DNA of 64,000 nt, from assembly GCF_024459955.1 (NCBI RefSeq), contig NZ_JANFXK010000006.1, positions 1 through 64,000 of the forward strand. Direction: 5' to 3'. The notes under the pieces were generated by a model. It searched no databases. It was given only the letters and a program-made list of their open reading frames with translations, and was not told the DNA's origin. A program made the position numbers and the translations under genes. Positions within the stretch are counted from its first letter, which is position 1, and each line of letters opens with the position of its first letter. Origin of the DNA: Anaerovorax odorimutans (GTDB lineage Bacteria > Bacillota > Clostridia > Peptostreptococcales > Anaerovoracaceae). Below, piece after piece: positions 8,953-18,092 of the stretch.

Positions 8953-9212
8953 AATATCAATAGTTGTAGGGAAGTGACGGGATTTTGATAATTTCAGAGG
9001 GGTTCGGGTAGATAGAAACGGCTGAATATCAATGAGGAGCAGTCTCTTTCGCTAATTTGATACTTTTACGAAGGTCTTACAAAGTTTTTTCCTAAAAGTA
9101 TCAATTATCCTTTAAGGAATCGGATGCTTTGATATTTGCCCTCATTCCCCGATGGAAATCCAGGCGGGACTATCGTTTTTTCGCTTTCCCCGGAATCTGT
9201 TTGATATTTATT
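8953..9212. repeat. TATCAA/TTGATA repeat array, copy 2
   Basis: Alternating TATCAA and TTGATA words at about 8955, 8982, 9034, 9056, 9097, 9129 and 9200. The middle part (TTTGATACTTTTACGAAG to ACTATCGTTTTTTCGCTTT) matches copy 1 base by base over long stretches. The region 8835-9356 holds no gene; a short forward reading frame at 9129-9311 lies inside the repeat and is not supported. Confidence 0.6.
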
Positions 9213-9356
9213 GATTTCGGGCGGGGACGGACGCAGGCTGCCGGACTGCCGGCCGTAAAAATTTTGCATGAGGACTATCTTTTTCGTGAGCCGATTCGTT
9301 ATACTTGTTAGAATGGGAAAAACGTTTTGATCATTACAAATGGAAAGGAGGGGCTA

Positions 9357-9875
9357 GTGGACGCGGATTTTCTTTTAATACGAAAAATGAAGCAGGGTGA
9401 CGAGGATGCCATCGACATTTTTGTACGCGGCTACTACCCGGATATTCTGAACTATTGCAGTCATCACTGCAAAGACAGGGAGTGGGCGGAAGATCTGACG
9501 CAGGAAACCTTTGTGCGCTTCTTTCAGCATCTTGACACATACCGGCATTTGGGAAAAGCAAAGAATTATTTATATACCATAGCTGCCAACCTCTGCCGGG
9601 ATCATTACAAAAAGGCGGCGGAGATACCGATGGATCAGCTGCCTGAACCGGAAGTGAACCAGAGTCAGGAGGTTCAGAACAAGCTGTTTGTAGAATGGGC
9701 TCTTGGCAGGCTTCCCACTGAATTAAGGGAAGTGGTGATCCTATACTATTTTCACGATATGAAGCTAAAAGATATCGCGGGCATCCTGCAGATCGGCCTC
9801 CCTCTGGTAAAATACCGGATAAAGAGGGCGAAAGCGCAGTTGGAAGAATTGTTTCGAGAGGAGGAATCGGTATGA
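9357..9875 (+). CDS. ECF-type RNA polymerase sigma factor
   Basis: A 172-residue sigma-70-family factor with region 2 (EDLTQETFVRFFQHLDTYR, about residues 47-65) and region 4 (LREVVILYYFHDMKLKDIAGIL, split here as about 128-149). The GTG at 9357 is chosen because AAAGGAGGGG lies directly in front; a TTG at 9327 in the same frame has no such site. It overlaps the next gene by four bases and heads a cluster with an ABC exporter, a layout often seen for sigma factors that answer cell-envelope stress. The following gene takes the place where an anti-sigma factor usually sits. Confidence 0.92.
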   Translation: MDADFLLIRKMKQGDEDAIDIFVRGYYPDILNYCSHHCKDREWAEDLTQETFVRFFQHLDTYRHLGKAKNYLYTIAANLCRDHYKKAAEIPMDQLPEPEVNQSQEVQNKLFVEWALGRLPTELREVVILYYFHDMKLKDIAGILQIGLPLVKYRIKRAKAQLEELFREEESV

Positions 9876-10627
9876 ATATTGAAAAGCAATTGAACTTATA
9901 TAAAGCTGCGGAACAGATTGCGCCCAGAGAAGAGAAAATCGCAGCTGCTGTCAGAAGCTCAAAATCGGCCTTTTATGAAAACGATCAGGGGCGAATGGTA
10001 TCTTATTGGGAGTTCTTGTGGCAGCAGTCAAAGTTTATTCCTAAAAAATGGTGGGTTCTGCAATTGTTGCTGCTGGCCGGAATCTGGGCGCTGGTTATCT
10101 GGAAGGGGGAACCTGGTGATATCCGGGAGGAACTGGGCGTGGCCGCTCCGCTGTTTGTCATCCTGATCATTCCGGAGTTTTGGAAAAACAAAACCTCCTG
10201 CTCTCTGGAAGTGGAAGGCGCAGCTTTTTATTCGCTGAGACAGGTGTACGCGGCACGACTGATTTTATTCGCATTTTTGGATGCTCTGTTGATCAGTGTT
10301 TTTTTCGGCATTGCTTCGGTTACGTTCAGAGTGACACTTGCTGAACTGATGACGCAGTTCGTACTTCCGATGAGCGTAACCGCCTGCATTTGTTTTCAGA
10401 CGCTGTGCAGCAGAAAGCATGGGGACGAAACGGTTGCGGTGGTACTGTGTGTGGTTTGGGGCGCAGCGTGGAATTTGATTGTATCCAACGACAATATATA
10501 CACAGCGGTCGCACCGCCGATCTGGTTAGCACTGCTGGTAGCGGCGGTTTTCTGCCTGTGCAGGATCATACACCGGACTTTGAACACATGCGATAATTAT
10601 TGGGAGGAACAACAGGCATGGAATTAA
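9872..10627 (+). CDS. Membrane protein next to the ECF sigma factor (possible anti-sigma or ABC partner)
   Basis: A 251-residue protein with a soluble N-terminus of about 60 residues followed by roughly six membrane segments (near 65-80, 90-105, 130-155, 165-180, 190-205 and 215-235). I do not recognise a characterised family. The start overlaps the sigma gene (ATGA) and its end overlaps the ATPase gene by ten bases, so all are made together. A cytoplasmic head on a membrane domain straight after an ECF factor suggests anti-sigma activity, while the neighbouring ABC genes suggest it could also be a permease subunit. Neither is shown by the sequence. Confidence 0.6.
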   Translation: MNIEKQLNLYKAAEQIAPREEKIAAAVRSSKSAFYENDQGRMVSYWEFLWQQSKFIPKKWWVLQLLLLAGIWALVIWKGEPGDIREELGVAAPLFVILIIPEFWKNKTSCSLEVEGAAFYSLRQVYAARLILFAFLDALLISVFFGIASVTFRVTLAELMTQFVLPMSVTACICFQTLCSRKHGDETVAVVLCVVWGAAWNLIVSNDNIYTAVAPPIWLALLVAAVFCLCRIIHRTLNTCDNYWEEQQAWN

Positions 10628-11508
10628 AATTAGAGAATTTAACAAAAGAATTTCAGGGGTTTACAGCTGTGGACCACATCAACTATACGATGCGCAATGG
10701 TGTATACGGGTTACTGGGAGAAAACGGCGCGGGAAAGACAACCCTGATGCGGATGCTCTGCACCCTCATCAAACCGACCGGCGGAAAAATAACTTGCGAC
10801 GGAGAAGATGTTTTTTCCATGGACGGGCAGTACCGAAAACTGCTGGGCTATCTGCCCCAGGATTTTGGTTATTATCCGGACTTTACGGCGCGGGACTACT
10901 TGCTGTACGTTTCATCGATTAAAGGACTGCGTCCGGCGACGGCGAAAAAACGGGTGGAAGACTTGCTGACGAAAGTGGGCCTTGCGAAAACAGCGGGTAA
11001 AAAAATGAAAAAGCTGTCCGGAGGCATGAAAAGGAGGGTGGGAATTGCCCAGGCAATGCTCAACAATCCCAAAATCCTTGTCCTGGACGAACCAACCGCG
11101 GGGCTCGATCCCAACGAAAGAATCCGCTTTCGTAATCTGATCAGCGAGCTGTCGGAGGAAAGACTGGTGCTGCTGTCCACCCATATTGTTTCCGATGTGG
11201 CCTACATTGCCAATCAGATCCTTTTAATGAAGCGTGGTCGCATTGAACATACGGGGACGGCGGAGCAAATCATTTCCTCCATGCCGGAGAAGGTATGGAT
11301 TTGCAAAGCGGATAAAAAGCTGGTGCCTGCCCTGCAGAAGCGGTACAAACTGGCCAACGTGAAGACAGGGGCAAGCAACACCGTCGAAGTCCGAATCCTG
11401 TCAGCGAAAAGGCCATTTTCAGAGGCCGTACAGGCAGAGGCTTCCTTGGAGGATGTATTCCTATATTATTTTGGAGAAAAATCGGGGGACGAGAATGACC
11501 TACTATGA
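10618..11508 (+). CDS. ABC transporter ATP-binding protein (CcmA/BcrA type)
   Basis: A 296-residue ATPase with Walker A GENGAGKTT near residues 34-42, signature LSGGMKRRVGIAQAML, Walker B ILVLDEPTAGLD and the switch histidine in STHIVSD. The long C-terminal tail after about residue 215 is typical of the drug- and bacteriocin-export ATPases. It would drive the permease encoded next; the genes overlap by 14 bases. The ATG at 10618 follows GGAGGAAC at a suitable distance. Substrate unknown. Confidence 0.92.
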   Translation: MELKLENLTKEFQGFTAVDHINYTMRNGVYGLLGENGAGKTTLMRMLCTLIKPTGGKITCDGEDVFSMDGQYRKLLGYLPQDFGYYPDFTARDYLLYVSSIKGLRPATAKKRVEDLLTKVGLAKTAGKKMKKLSGGMKRRVGIAQAMLNNPKILVLDEPTAGLDPNERIRFRNLISELSEERLVLLSTHIVSDVAYIANQILLMKRGRIEHTGTAEQIISSMPEKVWICKADKKLVPALQKRYKLANVKTGASNTVEVRILSAKRPFSEAVQAEASLEDVFLYYFGEKSGDENDLL

Positions 11509-12721
11509 GATCAAGAAAGTATTTGCAAAGACCAGCAGTAAATTGTCGCTGGCAGTGTTGTGTATTGTTTTAATCGTTGTGTGTAATTTTGCTACCGGTG
11601 AAGCCCAGTATGTCAATGAGAACGGAGATGGAGAATCGGGAAGAGCGGCAATCGCGAAGCTGCGGGAGCAAAAGCAGCAATGGGAAGGCCCCCTGACGTC
11701 GGAAAAGCTGGAGAAAGTGATTCGGCAGCACCGAAAAATAAATGCTTCTCCGGAGGCAAAGTCCGACGATGTGCAGGAGCTTGACAAAGCTTATGCGAAA
11801 ACCCAGGGCTATGGAGACATCCGGGATCTTCTCTCCTGCGCCTTCGGAGATTTTATTGAGTTTGATTACTATGCCGCGGATTCCCTAAAGCCGAAGGATG
11901 CGGAGAAATTTTACGACAGCAGGATTTCCAGCCTGAAGGATTGGCTTGACGGGACAGGGAGCGCCCGGTTTACAGAGGAGGAAAAGGCTTTTCTGGTCAG
12001 TCAGTATAAAGAACTGAAAACGCCGCTGGATTATAAATATGCGGATGGCTGGGAGCAAGTGTTTTATTCTTCTCCGATGCTGCTGATCTTTACCATATTT
12101 ATTATCGGCTTCCTGCTGTCCGGCATTTTTTCCTGTGAAAGCCAGCTGAAGACGGATTCGGTTTTCTATTCATCCTATCATGGGCGTAGGAAGGCGGTGC
12201 TGTCCAAATTGAAAGCAGCCCTGCTGATCGCTTCGGTTATTTACTGGGTGATGGTGCTGCTCTATACCGGATTTGTTCTGTGGTTTTTCGGAGCAGGCGG
12301 AAGCGACTGCATGGTTCAATCCAACCTTGACGGCTGGAAGATCTTTTACAATATTACAATCGGACAGGAGTATCTGCTGATTGTGCTGGGCGGATATGTG
12401 GGCTGCCTGTTCTTCTCCGCGCTGCTGATGCTGATTTCCGCAAAGACCAAATCCCCGGTTCTCGCTGCGGCTGTTCCCTTTATTTTGTTTCTGATACCAA
12501 CGGTTCTGGATAGTGTGGATAGCGATTTCCTGAAAAAAGTTTTAGGCATTATGCCTCATCAGCTGATGCAGATAAGCCGGACCATCCGCAATCTTGACTT
12601 GTACTCCGCAGGGGAAAAGGTGATGGGCTCCATTCCGATTCTATTTGTACTGTATCTGGCGCTGTTCCTGGTGATCGGACTGGTGTTGTATCAAAGCTAT
12701 CGGCGGGCGGAGGTAAAATAA
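11495..12721 (+). CDS. ABC-2-like transporter permease
   Basis: A protein of about 408 residues with one N-terminal membrane helix (about 15-35), an outer or soluble domain of about 160 residues, then five membrane helices in the C-terminal half. This is the usual layout of permeases paired with CcmA/BcrA-type ATPases. It is the last gene of the ECF/exporter group. The ATG at 11495 lies inside the ATPase gene end and has GGGGGACGAGA in front. The first domain is rich in Lys, Glu and Gln and I do not recognise it. Confidence 0.75.
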   Translation: MTYYEIKKVFAKTSSKLSLAVLCIVLIVVCNFATGEAQYVNENGDGESGRAAIAKLREQKQQWEGPLTSEKLEKVIRQHRKINASPEAKSDDVQELDKAYAKTQGYGDIRDLLSCAFGDFIEFDYYAADSLKPKDAEKFYDSRISSLKDWLDGTGSARFTEEEKAFLVSQYKELKTPLDYKYADGWEQVFYSSPMLLIFTIFIIGFLLSGIFSCESQLKTDSVFYSSYHGRRKAVLSKLKAALLIASVIYWVMVLLYTGFVLWFFGAGGSDCMVQSNLDGWKIFYNITIGQEYLLIVLGGYVGCLFFSALLMLISAKTKSPVLAAAVPFILFLIPTVLDSVDSDFLKKVLGIMPHQLMQISRTIRNLDLYSAGEKVMGSIPILFVLYLALFLVIGLVLYQSYRRAEVK

Positions 12722-12866
12722 AGGCCGACTTTGTGTACTGTGTGTTTAAAAAAGTTTTCTCCATATTTGCGTTTCTGTGTTGCTAAAAATAATAATAAGG
12801 GGTAGTATTTTATTAAATATAAGAATCCATGGAAGAGAAGAAACAGAAAGGCGTCGGGGGAGCAAC

Positions 12867-14624
12867 ATGTTAGAACTGTCAACGATCCGGGAAACGGTTA
12901 TTCAAGTAGCCAATGCCATTACCGCAGCTATCGGCATTGAATCGGAAATTGTCGATGCGCATCTGAAAATAATCGGCGGAACGGGAAGATATATTAAGAA
13001 AATCGGGTCCTATGAGGAAGATGGCAATCTGGATTCCCCATACATTTACAGTGAAATTCTTCGAAGCGGCAGGGAATATGTGTGTATGGACGTAACCGGG
13101 GACAAAGCGTATTCTCCGCTGGAGGAGGAATTGGCGGAAATCGCCTGTCCCATACAGGTGGAAGCGCAGGTCATCGGAATTATAGGCCTGGTTGCCTTTA
13201 CAAAAGAGCAGCAGAGCAAGATGGAAGAAAATCACGAAAGCCTGCTGAATTTTCTGCGGCGCATGTCCGAGCTGATCGCGAGCAAACTCATTGAATCCCA
13301 AAGCAGCAGTAAACTGGCAGTGCTTTTGGAATCCATGCCGGAGGGGCTTCTTGCCGTGGACCTTGAAGGGGTGATCTTTGCATGCAATTTCACCAGTGAA
13401 ACCCTGCTTCGAAAAAAGCGCCAGCAGCTGATGGGGACCAGCATATGCGATCTGTTTTCTTCAAAGGAGCTTCATCCTGGGCTGCTGAAAGAATACAGGG
13501 AAAAAGAGCTGATCTATGAGGATGGAAAAAAGAAGCGGAGGCTGATGTTCACCATCGTGCCAATTCCGGAAATCGGAACTATGCTGCTGTTTCAGGACTT
13601 TGAGGATGTGGCTGTAAACGCCGGGAATATCGCCAACATACAAAACCAGACAACCTTTGACGATATATTCGGCGTCAGCCGTGAAATGCGGAAAGTGAAA
13701 GAAAGGGCGCTTCAAGTGGCGGAAAGCAATTCGACCGTTTTAATCACAGGAGAAAGCGGCACAGGAAAAGAACTGTTCGCGAGGGCAATTCATGCGCAGA
13801 GCAGCCGCCGCGAAAACGTATTCATCGCAATTAACTGTGCGGCGATTCCGGACGCTTTGCTGGAAAGCGAATTATTCGGATATGAAAAGGGCGCGTTTAC
13901 AGGAGCCGATAAAAATGGGCGACCGGGTAAATTTGAGCTGGCGAATCATGGAACCCTGTTTTTAGATGAAATCGGGGACATGCCGCTGCATATGCAGGTC
14001 AAACTGCTGCGGGCCCTGCAGAGCCGGGTCATAGAGCGAATTGGAGGCTCCACTCCGCTGGAAATCGACGTGCGGATCGTCGCGGCTACCAATAAGAATC
14101 TGGAGGAGATGATTGAACGCAATGAATTCCGGGAAGATCTGTATTTTCGACTGAACGTAATTCCTCTGCACATTCCCCCTCTGCGGGACCGGCCGGAGGA
14201 CATTGAACCGATGCTCCGAAACTCGCTGAATCGGTTTAACCGCATTATTGGAAAACAAATTACAGGTTTTGATGAGGAGGCAGTGGAGGCTCTGAAGGGC
14301 TACCATTGGCCGGGAAATGTCCGGGAACTGGAAAATGCCGTTGAATACGCAGTGAATATGGAACAGGGTCATAAGATTCAATTGAGCAATCTTCCGGACA
14401 GAATCCGCAGCAAAAAGAATGAGCGATTGATCGAACCGAAGGCAACCCTGAAGGAACAGACAGAGCGGGCACAAAGACTGATTATAATGGAATGTCTGAA
14501 AACCACAGGAATGAGCCGGGAAGGAAAGCAAAGGGCGGCGGCTGTTTTAGGTATCAGCGAATCCTCTTTATATAGAAAAATGAAAGAGCTGGGAATCGAG
14601 TCTGATCAGAGCGTACGCTGTTGA
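12867..14624 (+). CDS. Sigma-54-dependent transcriptional activator
   Basis: A 585-residue enhancer-binding protein. Residues 1-150 form a sensor domain of the type seen in Firmicutes activators of catabolic genes ([18 protein letters not shown] near the start). A PAS domain follows (about 155-280), then the AAA+ domain with Walker A GESGTGKE at 295-302 and the sigma-54 contact loop GAFTGA at 342-347, and a Fis-type HTH near the C-terminus ([16 protein letters not shown]). The aminotransferase gene 190 bases downstream has a near-perfect sigma-54 promoter with a perfect 13-base inverted repeat (14630-14665) in front, so this protein most likely controls that gene. The ATG at 12867 has a weak GGGGGAG site; the open frame upstream lacks a better one. 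Confidence 0.93.
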   Translation: MLELSTIRETVIQVANAITAAIGIESEIVDAHLKIIGGTGRYIKKIGSYEEDGNLDSPYIYSEILRSGREYVCMDVTGDKAYSPLEEELAEIACPIQVEAQVIGIIGLVAFTKEQQSKMEENHESLLNFLRRMSELIASKLIESQSSSKLAVLLESMPEGLLAVDLEGVIFACNFTSETLLRKKRQQLMGTSICDLFSSKELHPGLLKEYREKELIYEDGKKKRRLMFTIVPIPEIGTMLLFQDFEDVAVNAGNIANIQNQTTFDDIFGVSREMRKVKERALQVAESNSTVLITGESGTGKELFARAIHAQSSRRENVFIAINCAAIPDALLESELFGYEKGAFTGADKNGRPGKFELANHGTLFLDEIGDMPLHMQVKLLRALQSRVIERIGGSTPLEIDVRIVAATNKNLEEMIERNEFREDLYFRLNVIPLHIPPLRDRPEDIEPMLRNSLNRFNRIIGKQITGFDEEAVEALKGYHWPGNVRELENAVEYAVNMEQGHKIQLSNLPDRIRSKKNERLIEPKATLKEQTERAQRLIIMECLKTTGMSREGKQRAAAVLGISESSLYRKMKELGIESDQSVRC

Positions 14625-14629
14625 CTCTA

Positions 14630-14665
14630 TTACTAAATTTAATAACTAATTCTTAAATTTAGTAA
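14630..14665. promoter_or_regulatory. Candidate upstream activator site
   Basis: TTACTAAATTTAA and its exact complement TTAAATTTAGTAA, 10 bases apart. The centre lies about 120 bases before the -24 box at 14764, a usual distance for sigma-54 activators. It begins five bases after the stop of the activator gene. The stem has almost no G or C, so a terminator is unlikely. Confidence 0.7.
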
Positions 14666-14763
14666 TGAAATGGGACATCCATCCGTACCCCTTTTGCGCC
14701 ATATTTTTTTTAAGGTTGAAATTTGTGGGGTTGGAGGGCACAGTGGCGGATTTCGCGGGCGTC

Positions 14764-14779
14764 TGGCACGGTACTTGCA
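14764..14779 (+). promoter_or_regulatory. Sigma-54 promoter of the aminotransferase gene
   Basis: TGGCACGGTACTTGCA matches the -24/-12 consensus TGGCAC-N5-TTGCA exactly. Transcription should start near 14790, about 27 bases before the ATG at 14817. Confidence 0.9.
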
Positions 14780-14816
14780 CTATATATGGGTATTAAAGAG
14801 GAAAAGGAGAAATAAA

Positions 14817-16214
14817 ATGATAACCGATAAGAAAAGCCCATATCGTTTGGTTACGGATGAACAGCTGAGCAAATTGAGAGCGCGGGAAGATAAGCTATTT
14901 GATGAACGGACACAAAAGAGCAAGGAGATATTTCAGCAGGCCCATAAGAACCTGCTCAATGGCGTGCCGATGCCCTGGATGGGAGACTGGGGAACCACCC
15001 ACCCGGTATTTCTGGAAAAAGCGCAGGGAAACAGATGCTATGATATTGACGGAAATGAATACGTTGACTTTTGTCTGGGAGATACCGGAGCCATGTTCGG
15101 CCATTCTCCGGCGGCCACTGCGGCAAAGGTAGCGGAACAGGCCAAAAATGGAATCACCACTATGATGCCCACTCCGGATGCCCTGGAAATCGGAAAAGAA
15201 CTGGAAAAACGGTTCGGACTTCCCACCTGGCAGGTAGCCATGACCGCCACAGAAGCCAACCGCTATGTAATCCGCAATGCCAGGGCACTGACCCAAAGAC
15301 CAAAGATTTTGGTTATGCAGGAATGTTATCACGGCAGCTTGGACGAGTCCCTGCCGCACATCAATGAAGAAGGAAAGCTGGCCTTGAGAACTGAGTACGA
15401 TTCCAACCCGGGACTGCCGAAGGACCAGCTGACGAGAGTGGTCGAATTCAATGATCTTGAAGCAGCTGAAAGGGAGCTGGCCCACAGGGACTGCGCGGCG
15501 GTTCTTCTGGAACCGGTCATGACCAACTGCGGAATGGTGCTGCCGGCGGAAGGCTATCTGGAAGGTCTGAGAGAATTGTGTGATCGATATGGCACCTATA
15601 TGATTATCGACGAAACCCACACCCTTTCCAACGGCTACGGCGGCTATACCCGTGCTCATGGACTGAAGCCTGATTTTGTGACCCTTGGAAAATCCATCGC
15701 AGGCGGAATACCGGTAGCGGTTTATGGTTTTACCAGAGAAATTACCGACAAAATCAACGCCACTTACGGCAACGCAGGGGTTTCTGACCCTATGGGAATC
15801 GGCGGAACGCTGGCGGCCAATCAGTTTGCTATCGCAGCTATGCGCGAAACCCTGGCTAAAGTGGCCACAGAAGAAGCCTTTGAAAAGATGTTCCGGGGAC
15901 AGCAGCGGCTTTCCGACGGACTGGAAGCCGTATTGAAAAAACACAATGTACCGTGGAGCCTGACCCGCTCCGGCGCCAGATGCGAGCTGCAGTTCATGCC
16001 TACGCTTCCGAAAAACGGAACAGAGGCCAAGGAGCATTTCGATTGGCAGCTGATGTATTATACCCACGTATTCCTCTCCAATCGGGGAATTCTCATTACG
16101 CCGTTCCACAATATGATGCTGATTTCACCGGTGACTTCGGACGAAGATATTGACCGTTTGATTAAAGGTTGGGATGACTGCATCGCGGAACTGGTTGTAG
16201 TAAGCAAAGAATAA
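14817..16214 (+). CDS. Class III PLP-dependent aminotransferase (glutamate-1-semialdehyde aminomutase-like)
   Basis: A 465-residue aminotransferase of fold type I, class III. The PLP-binding Lys is K292 in VTLGKSIAGG, and the cofactor Asp lies in MIIDETHTLSNG. Overall it resembles glutamate-1-semialdehyde aminomutases and the aminotransferases of beta-amino acids. A haem role is not suggested, as no other haem gene is near and control is by sigma-54, which points to catabolism of an amino acid or amine. The ATG at 14817 has AAAGGAGA in front and lies just after the predicted transcription start; the frame is open back to 14670 but that would precede the promoter. A strong terminator follows, so it is transcribed alone. 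Substrate is unknown. Confidence 0.88.
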   Translation: MITDKKSPYRLVTDEQLSKLRAREDKLFDERTQKSKEIFQQAHKNLLNGVPMPWMGDWGTTHPVFLEKAQGNRCYDIDGNEYVDFCLGDTGAMFGHSPAATAAKVAEQAKNGITTMMPTPDALEIGKELEKRFGLPTWQVAMTATEANRYVIRNARALTQRPKILVMQECYHGSLDESLPHINEEGKLALRTEYDSNPGLPKDQLTRVVEFNDLEAAERELAHRDCAAVLLEPVMTNCGMVLPAEGYLEGLRELCDRYGTYMIIDETHTLSNGYGGYTRAHGLKPDFVTLGKSIAGGIPVAVYGFTREITDKINATYGNAGVSDPMGIGGTLAANQFAIAAMRETLAKVATEEAFEKMFRGQQRLSDGLEAVLKKHNVPWSLTRSGARCELQFMPTLPKNGTEAKEHFDWQLMYYTHVFLSNRGILITPFHNMMLISPVTSDEDIDRLIKGWDDCIAELVVVSKE

Positions 16215-16235
16215 GCTTTTGAATCAGGAAGGCAG

Positions 16236-16284
16236 GGGGCCTGTCACATGGAACTTTTGGCCAATGTGACAGGCCCCTTTTTTT
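16236..16284 (+). terminator. Intrinsic terminator of the aminotransferase gene
   Basis: GGGGCCTGTCACAT pairs with ATGTGACAGGCCCC around a 14-base loop and is followed by seven T. Confidence 0.9.
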
Positions 16285-16345
16285 GAGTATACCGGATATT
16301 TCCGGAAAATGTTTGCGCATTACTTGTTCATTGGATAAAAAATAA

Positions 16346-16374
16346 TTGACATATATTTCCATAAAAGGTATAAT
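16346..16374 (+). promoter_or_regulatory. Sigma-70-type promoter of the second Rpn gene
   Basis: TTGACA (16346-16351) and TATAAT (16369-16374), both consensus, 17 bases apart. Transcription would start near 16381, 35 bases before the Rpn start codon. The first Rpn copy has no such promoter. Confidence 0.85.
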
Positions 16375-16415
16375 GATAATTACAAATATTACCATTCTAT
16401 CAAAAGGGGGAACTT

Positions 16416-17351
16416 ATGGCACAAACCGCGAAACGAAATTACAAGGATGGTCTCTTTCGAGTCCTGTTCAACGACAAAGAAAAACTCATCGAACTCTACA
16501 ACGCCGTCTCCGGCAGCAACTATCCCAAGGAAACGCCGGTCGAAATCATTACGCTGGAAGACTCCATATTCGGCGGCCTGAAAAACGACCTGGCCTTTGT
16601 CATCAACAATCGGCTGATCATATTGATCGAACACCAGTCCACCATCAACCCCAACATGCCTCTGCGGATGCTGTGCTACATAGCCAAGGAATATGAACGC
16701 CTGCTCTTTTCCCGCGGCATCTACAGCAGACGTCCGGTTCCCATTCCAACCCCGGAGCTGTACGTCTTTTACAACGGAACGGAGGATCTGCCCCTGGAAC
16801 AGGAACTGAAACTTTCCGACTCATTCGTCGAGAAATGTGGTAAAATAGCTTTAGAAGCGGTGGTGCGGGTGATCAACGTGAACTACGAAAAAGGCGCGGA
16901 GCTTTTGCAGAGATGCGAGACCTTGAGGGAGTACAGTCAGTTCATGCACGATATCCGTGTCCGGTACCGGAGAAACGGAGATTTGACCGCCGCGATCCGT
17001 GAAAGCGTAAAGTACTGCATGGACCATAACGTCCTGCGGGATTTTCTGAAAAGGAACGGTGGTGATATGGTGAGTTTTTTATTCGAGGAGCTGAGCAGAG
17101 AAGAGTGTGAGGCCATTCGGGAAGAGGATGGCTATGAGCGCGGCAAAGTAGAAGGCATTGAAAAGGGTGAAATGCTTAAATTGATTGCCCAGGTTCAGAA
17201 AAAGGCTGGGAAGGGGCAGTCCGCAGAAAAGATCGCAGAAGATCTGTTGGAGGAACCGGAAACGGTTAAGGCAATCTTTGCCGTTATCACGGAGCATCCT
17301 GCCTGGAACGGAGAGCAAATTTACAAGCATGTCCGGGGGACCGGAGAGTGA
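16416..17351 (+). CDS. Rpn-family recombination-promoting nuclease/putative transposase, copy 2
   Basis: A 311-residue PD-(D/E)XK nuclease-family protein, nearly identical to copy 1 (7875-8834) up to about residue 245, with the same DLAFVINNRLIILIEHQST core. It is shorter by eight residues in the charged region (GIEKGEMLKL against GIEKGVKQGLEKGEM in copy 1) and its last 60 residues are clearly different though related. Sequence identity between the copies starts at AAAAGGGGGAAC just before the ATG and does not extend further upstream. Unlike copy 1 it has a consensus promoter. It is flanked by terminators on both sides and so forms a unit of its own. Confidence 0.88.
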   Translation: MAQTAKRNYKDGLFRVLFNDKEKLIELYNAVSGSNYPKETPVEIITLEDSIFGGLKNDLAFVINNRLIILIEHQSTINPNMPLRMLCYIAKEYERLLFSRGIYSRRPVPIPTPELYVFYNGTEDLPLEQELKLSDSFVEKCGKIALEAVVRVINVNYEKGAELLQRCETLREYSQFMHDIRVRYRRNGDLTAAIRESVKYCMDHNVLRDFLKRNGGDMVSFLFEELSREECEAIREEDGYERGKVEGIEKGEMLKLIAQVQKKAGKGQSAEKIAEDLLEEPETVKAIFAVITEHPAWNGEQIYKHVRGTGE

Positions 17352-17437
17352 AGCTTTTGCTGATAAAATGCCGCATTGTGCAGTACAAGGACGGATATTA
17401 GCCAATACTAATTGCAGATTAATAGGCGTATAATATT

Positions 17438-17471
17438 AAAAGCAGGCAAATAAATTAAAATTGCCTGCTTT
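17438..17471. terminator. Bidirectional terminator
   Basis: AAAGCAGGCAA pairs with TTGCCTGCTTT around an AT-rich loop, with A-runs before and T-runs after. It lies between the convergent second Rpn gene and the isochorismatase-like gene and can serve both. Confidence 0.8.
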
Positions 17472-17502
17472 CTTTACTGCCAATCAGTAAAATTTCCCGT
17501 TT

Positions 17503-18033
17503 TTATATGGACATTGCTGCGCAATCCGGGCATTTCGAATATAAATCCAGCAAATCACTCAAAGTAACCAATTTGCAGCCCTTACTTTCATAGTAGCGCA
17601 GCATCTCGTCAATTTTCCTTTTATCGTAACTGGTAATGCAATCCGATATTACCGTAACGCCGTATTTTGCTTTACGCAAATTGTAACAGGTTGACTTGAC
17701 ACAGGCAACGGCATCTGCACCTGCTATGTAGAATTCACCGATTTCATTTTGGCTGATGAAATCCGCGAACGCCTCACTGCTCAACGCGTTTCCCTTGTAT
17801 TTTGTAAAGACGTTTTCTGATACCACTTTCATGTCCGGGACCAATTCAGCACCGTGCGTATCTGGTTTAAAAGTTCTCGTTCCTGCTGACAGATTTTCAT
17901 GTCTTATGTAGACAACGTGAATCTTCTTTTCTACCGCCCAATCGATGGCCTTATTTATATTACCGATTATTTCCTTATAATTCTTTGTGATATCATTTTG
18001 AATATCAATTACCACTAATGCTTTTTTTGTCAT
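17503..18033 (-). CDS. Isochorismatase-family cysteine hydrolase
   Basis: A 176-residue protein of the cysteine hydrolase family that includes nicotinamidase and isochorismatase. The catalytic triad is visible: Asp10 in ALVVIDIQND, Lys78 in VFTKYKG and Cys111 in ADAVACVKSTC. Known members hydrolyse amides or vinyl ethers; the substrate here cannot be told. It is the last gene of a reverse-strand group after a GNAT and a WYL-type regulator, 59 bases behind the latter, with AGGAGGAGT before the ATG. Confidence 0.88.
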   Translation of the reverse strand: MTKKALVVIDIQNDITKNYKEIIGNINKAIDWAVEKKIHVVYIRHENLSAGTRTFKPDTHGAELVPDMKVVSENVFTKYKGNALSSEAFADFISQNEIGEFYIAGADAVACVKSTCYNLRKAKYGVTVISDCITSYDKRKIDEMLRYYESKGCKLVTLSDLLDLYSKCPDCAAMSI

Positions 18034-18092
18034 GCTGACTCCTCCTAATATATGTTGCTGTCAGCATATCACATAGAACTTGCAACACGGTG

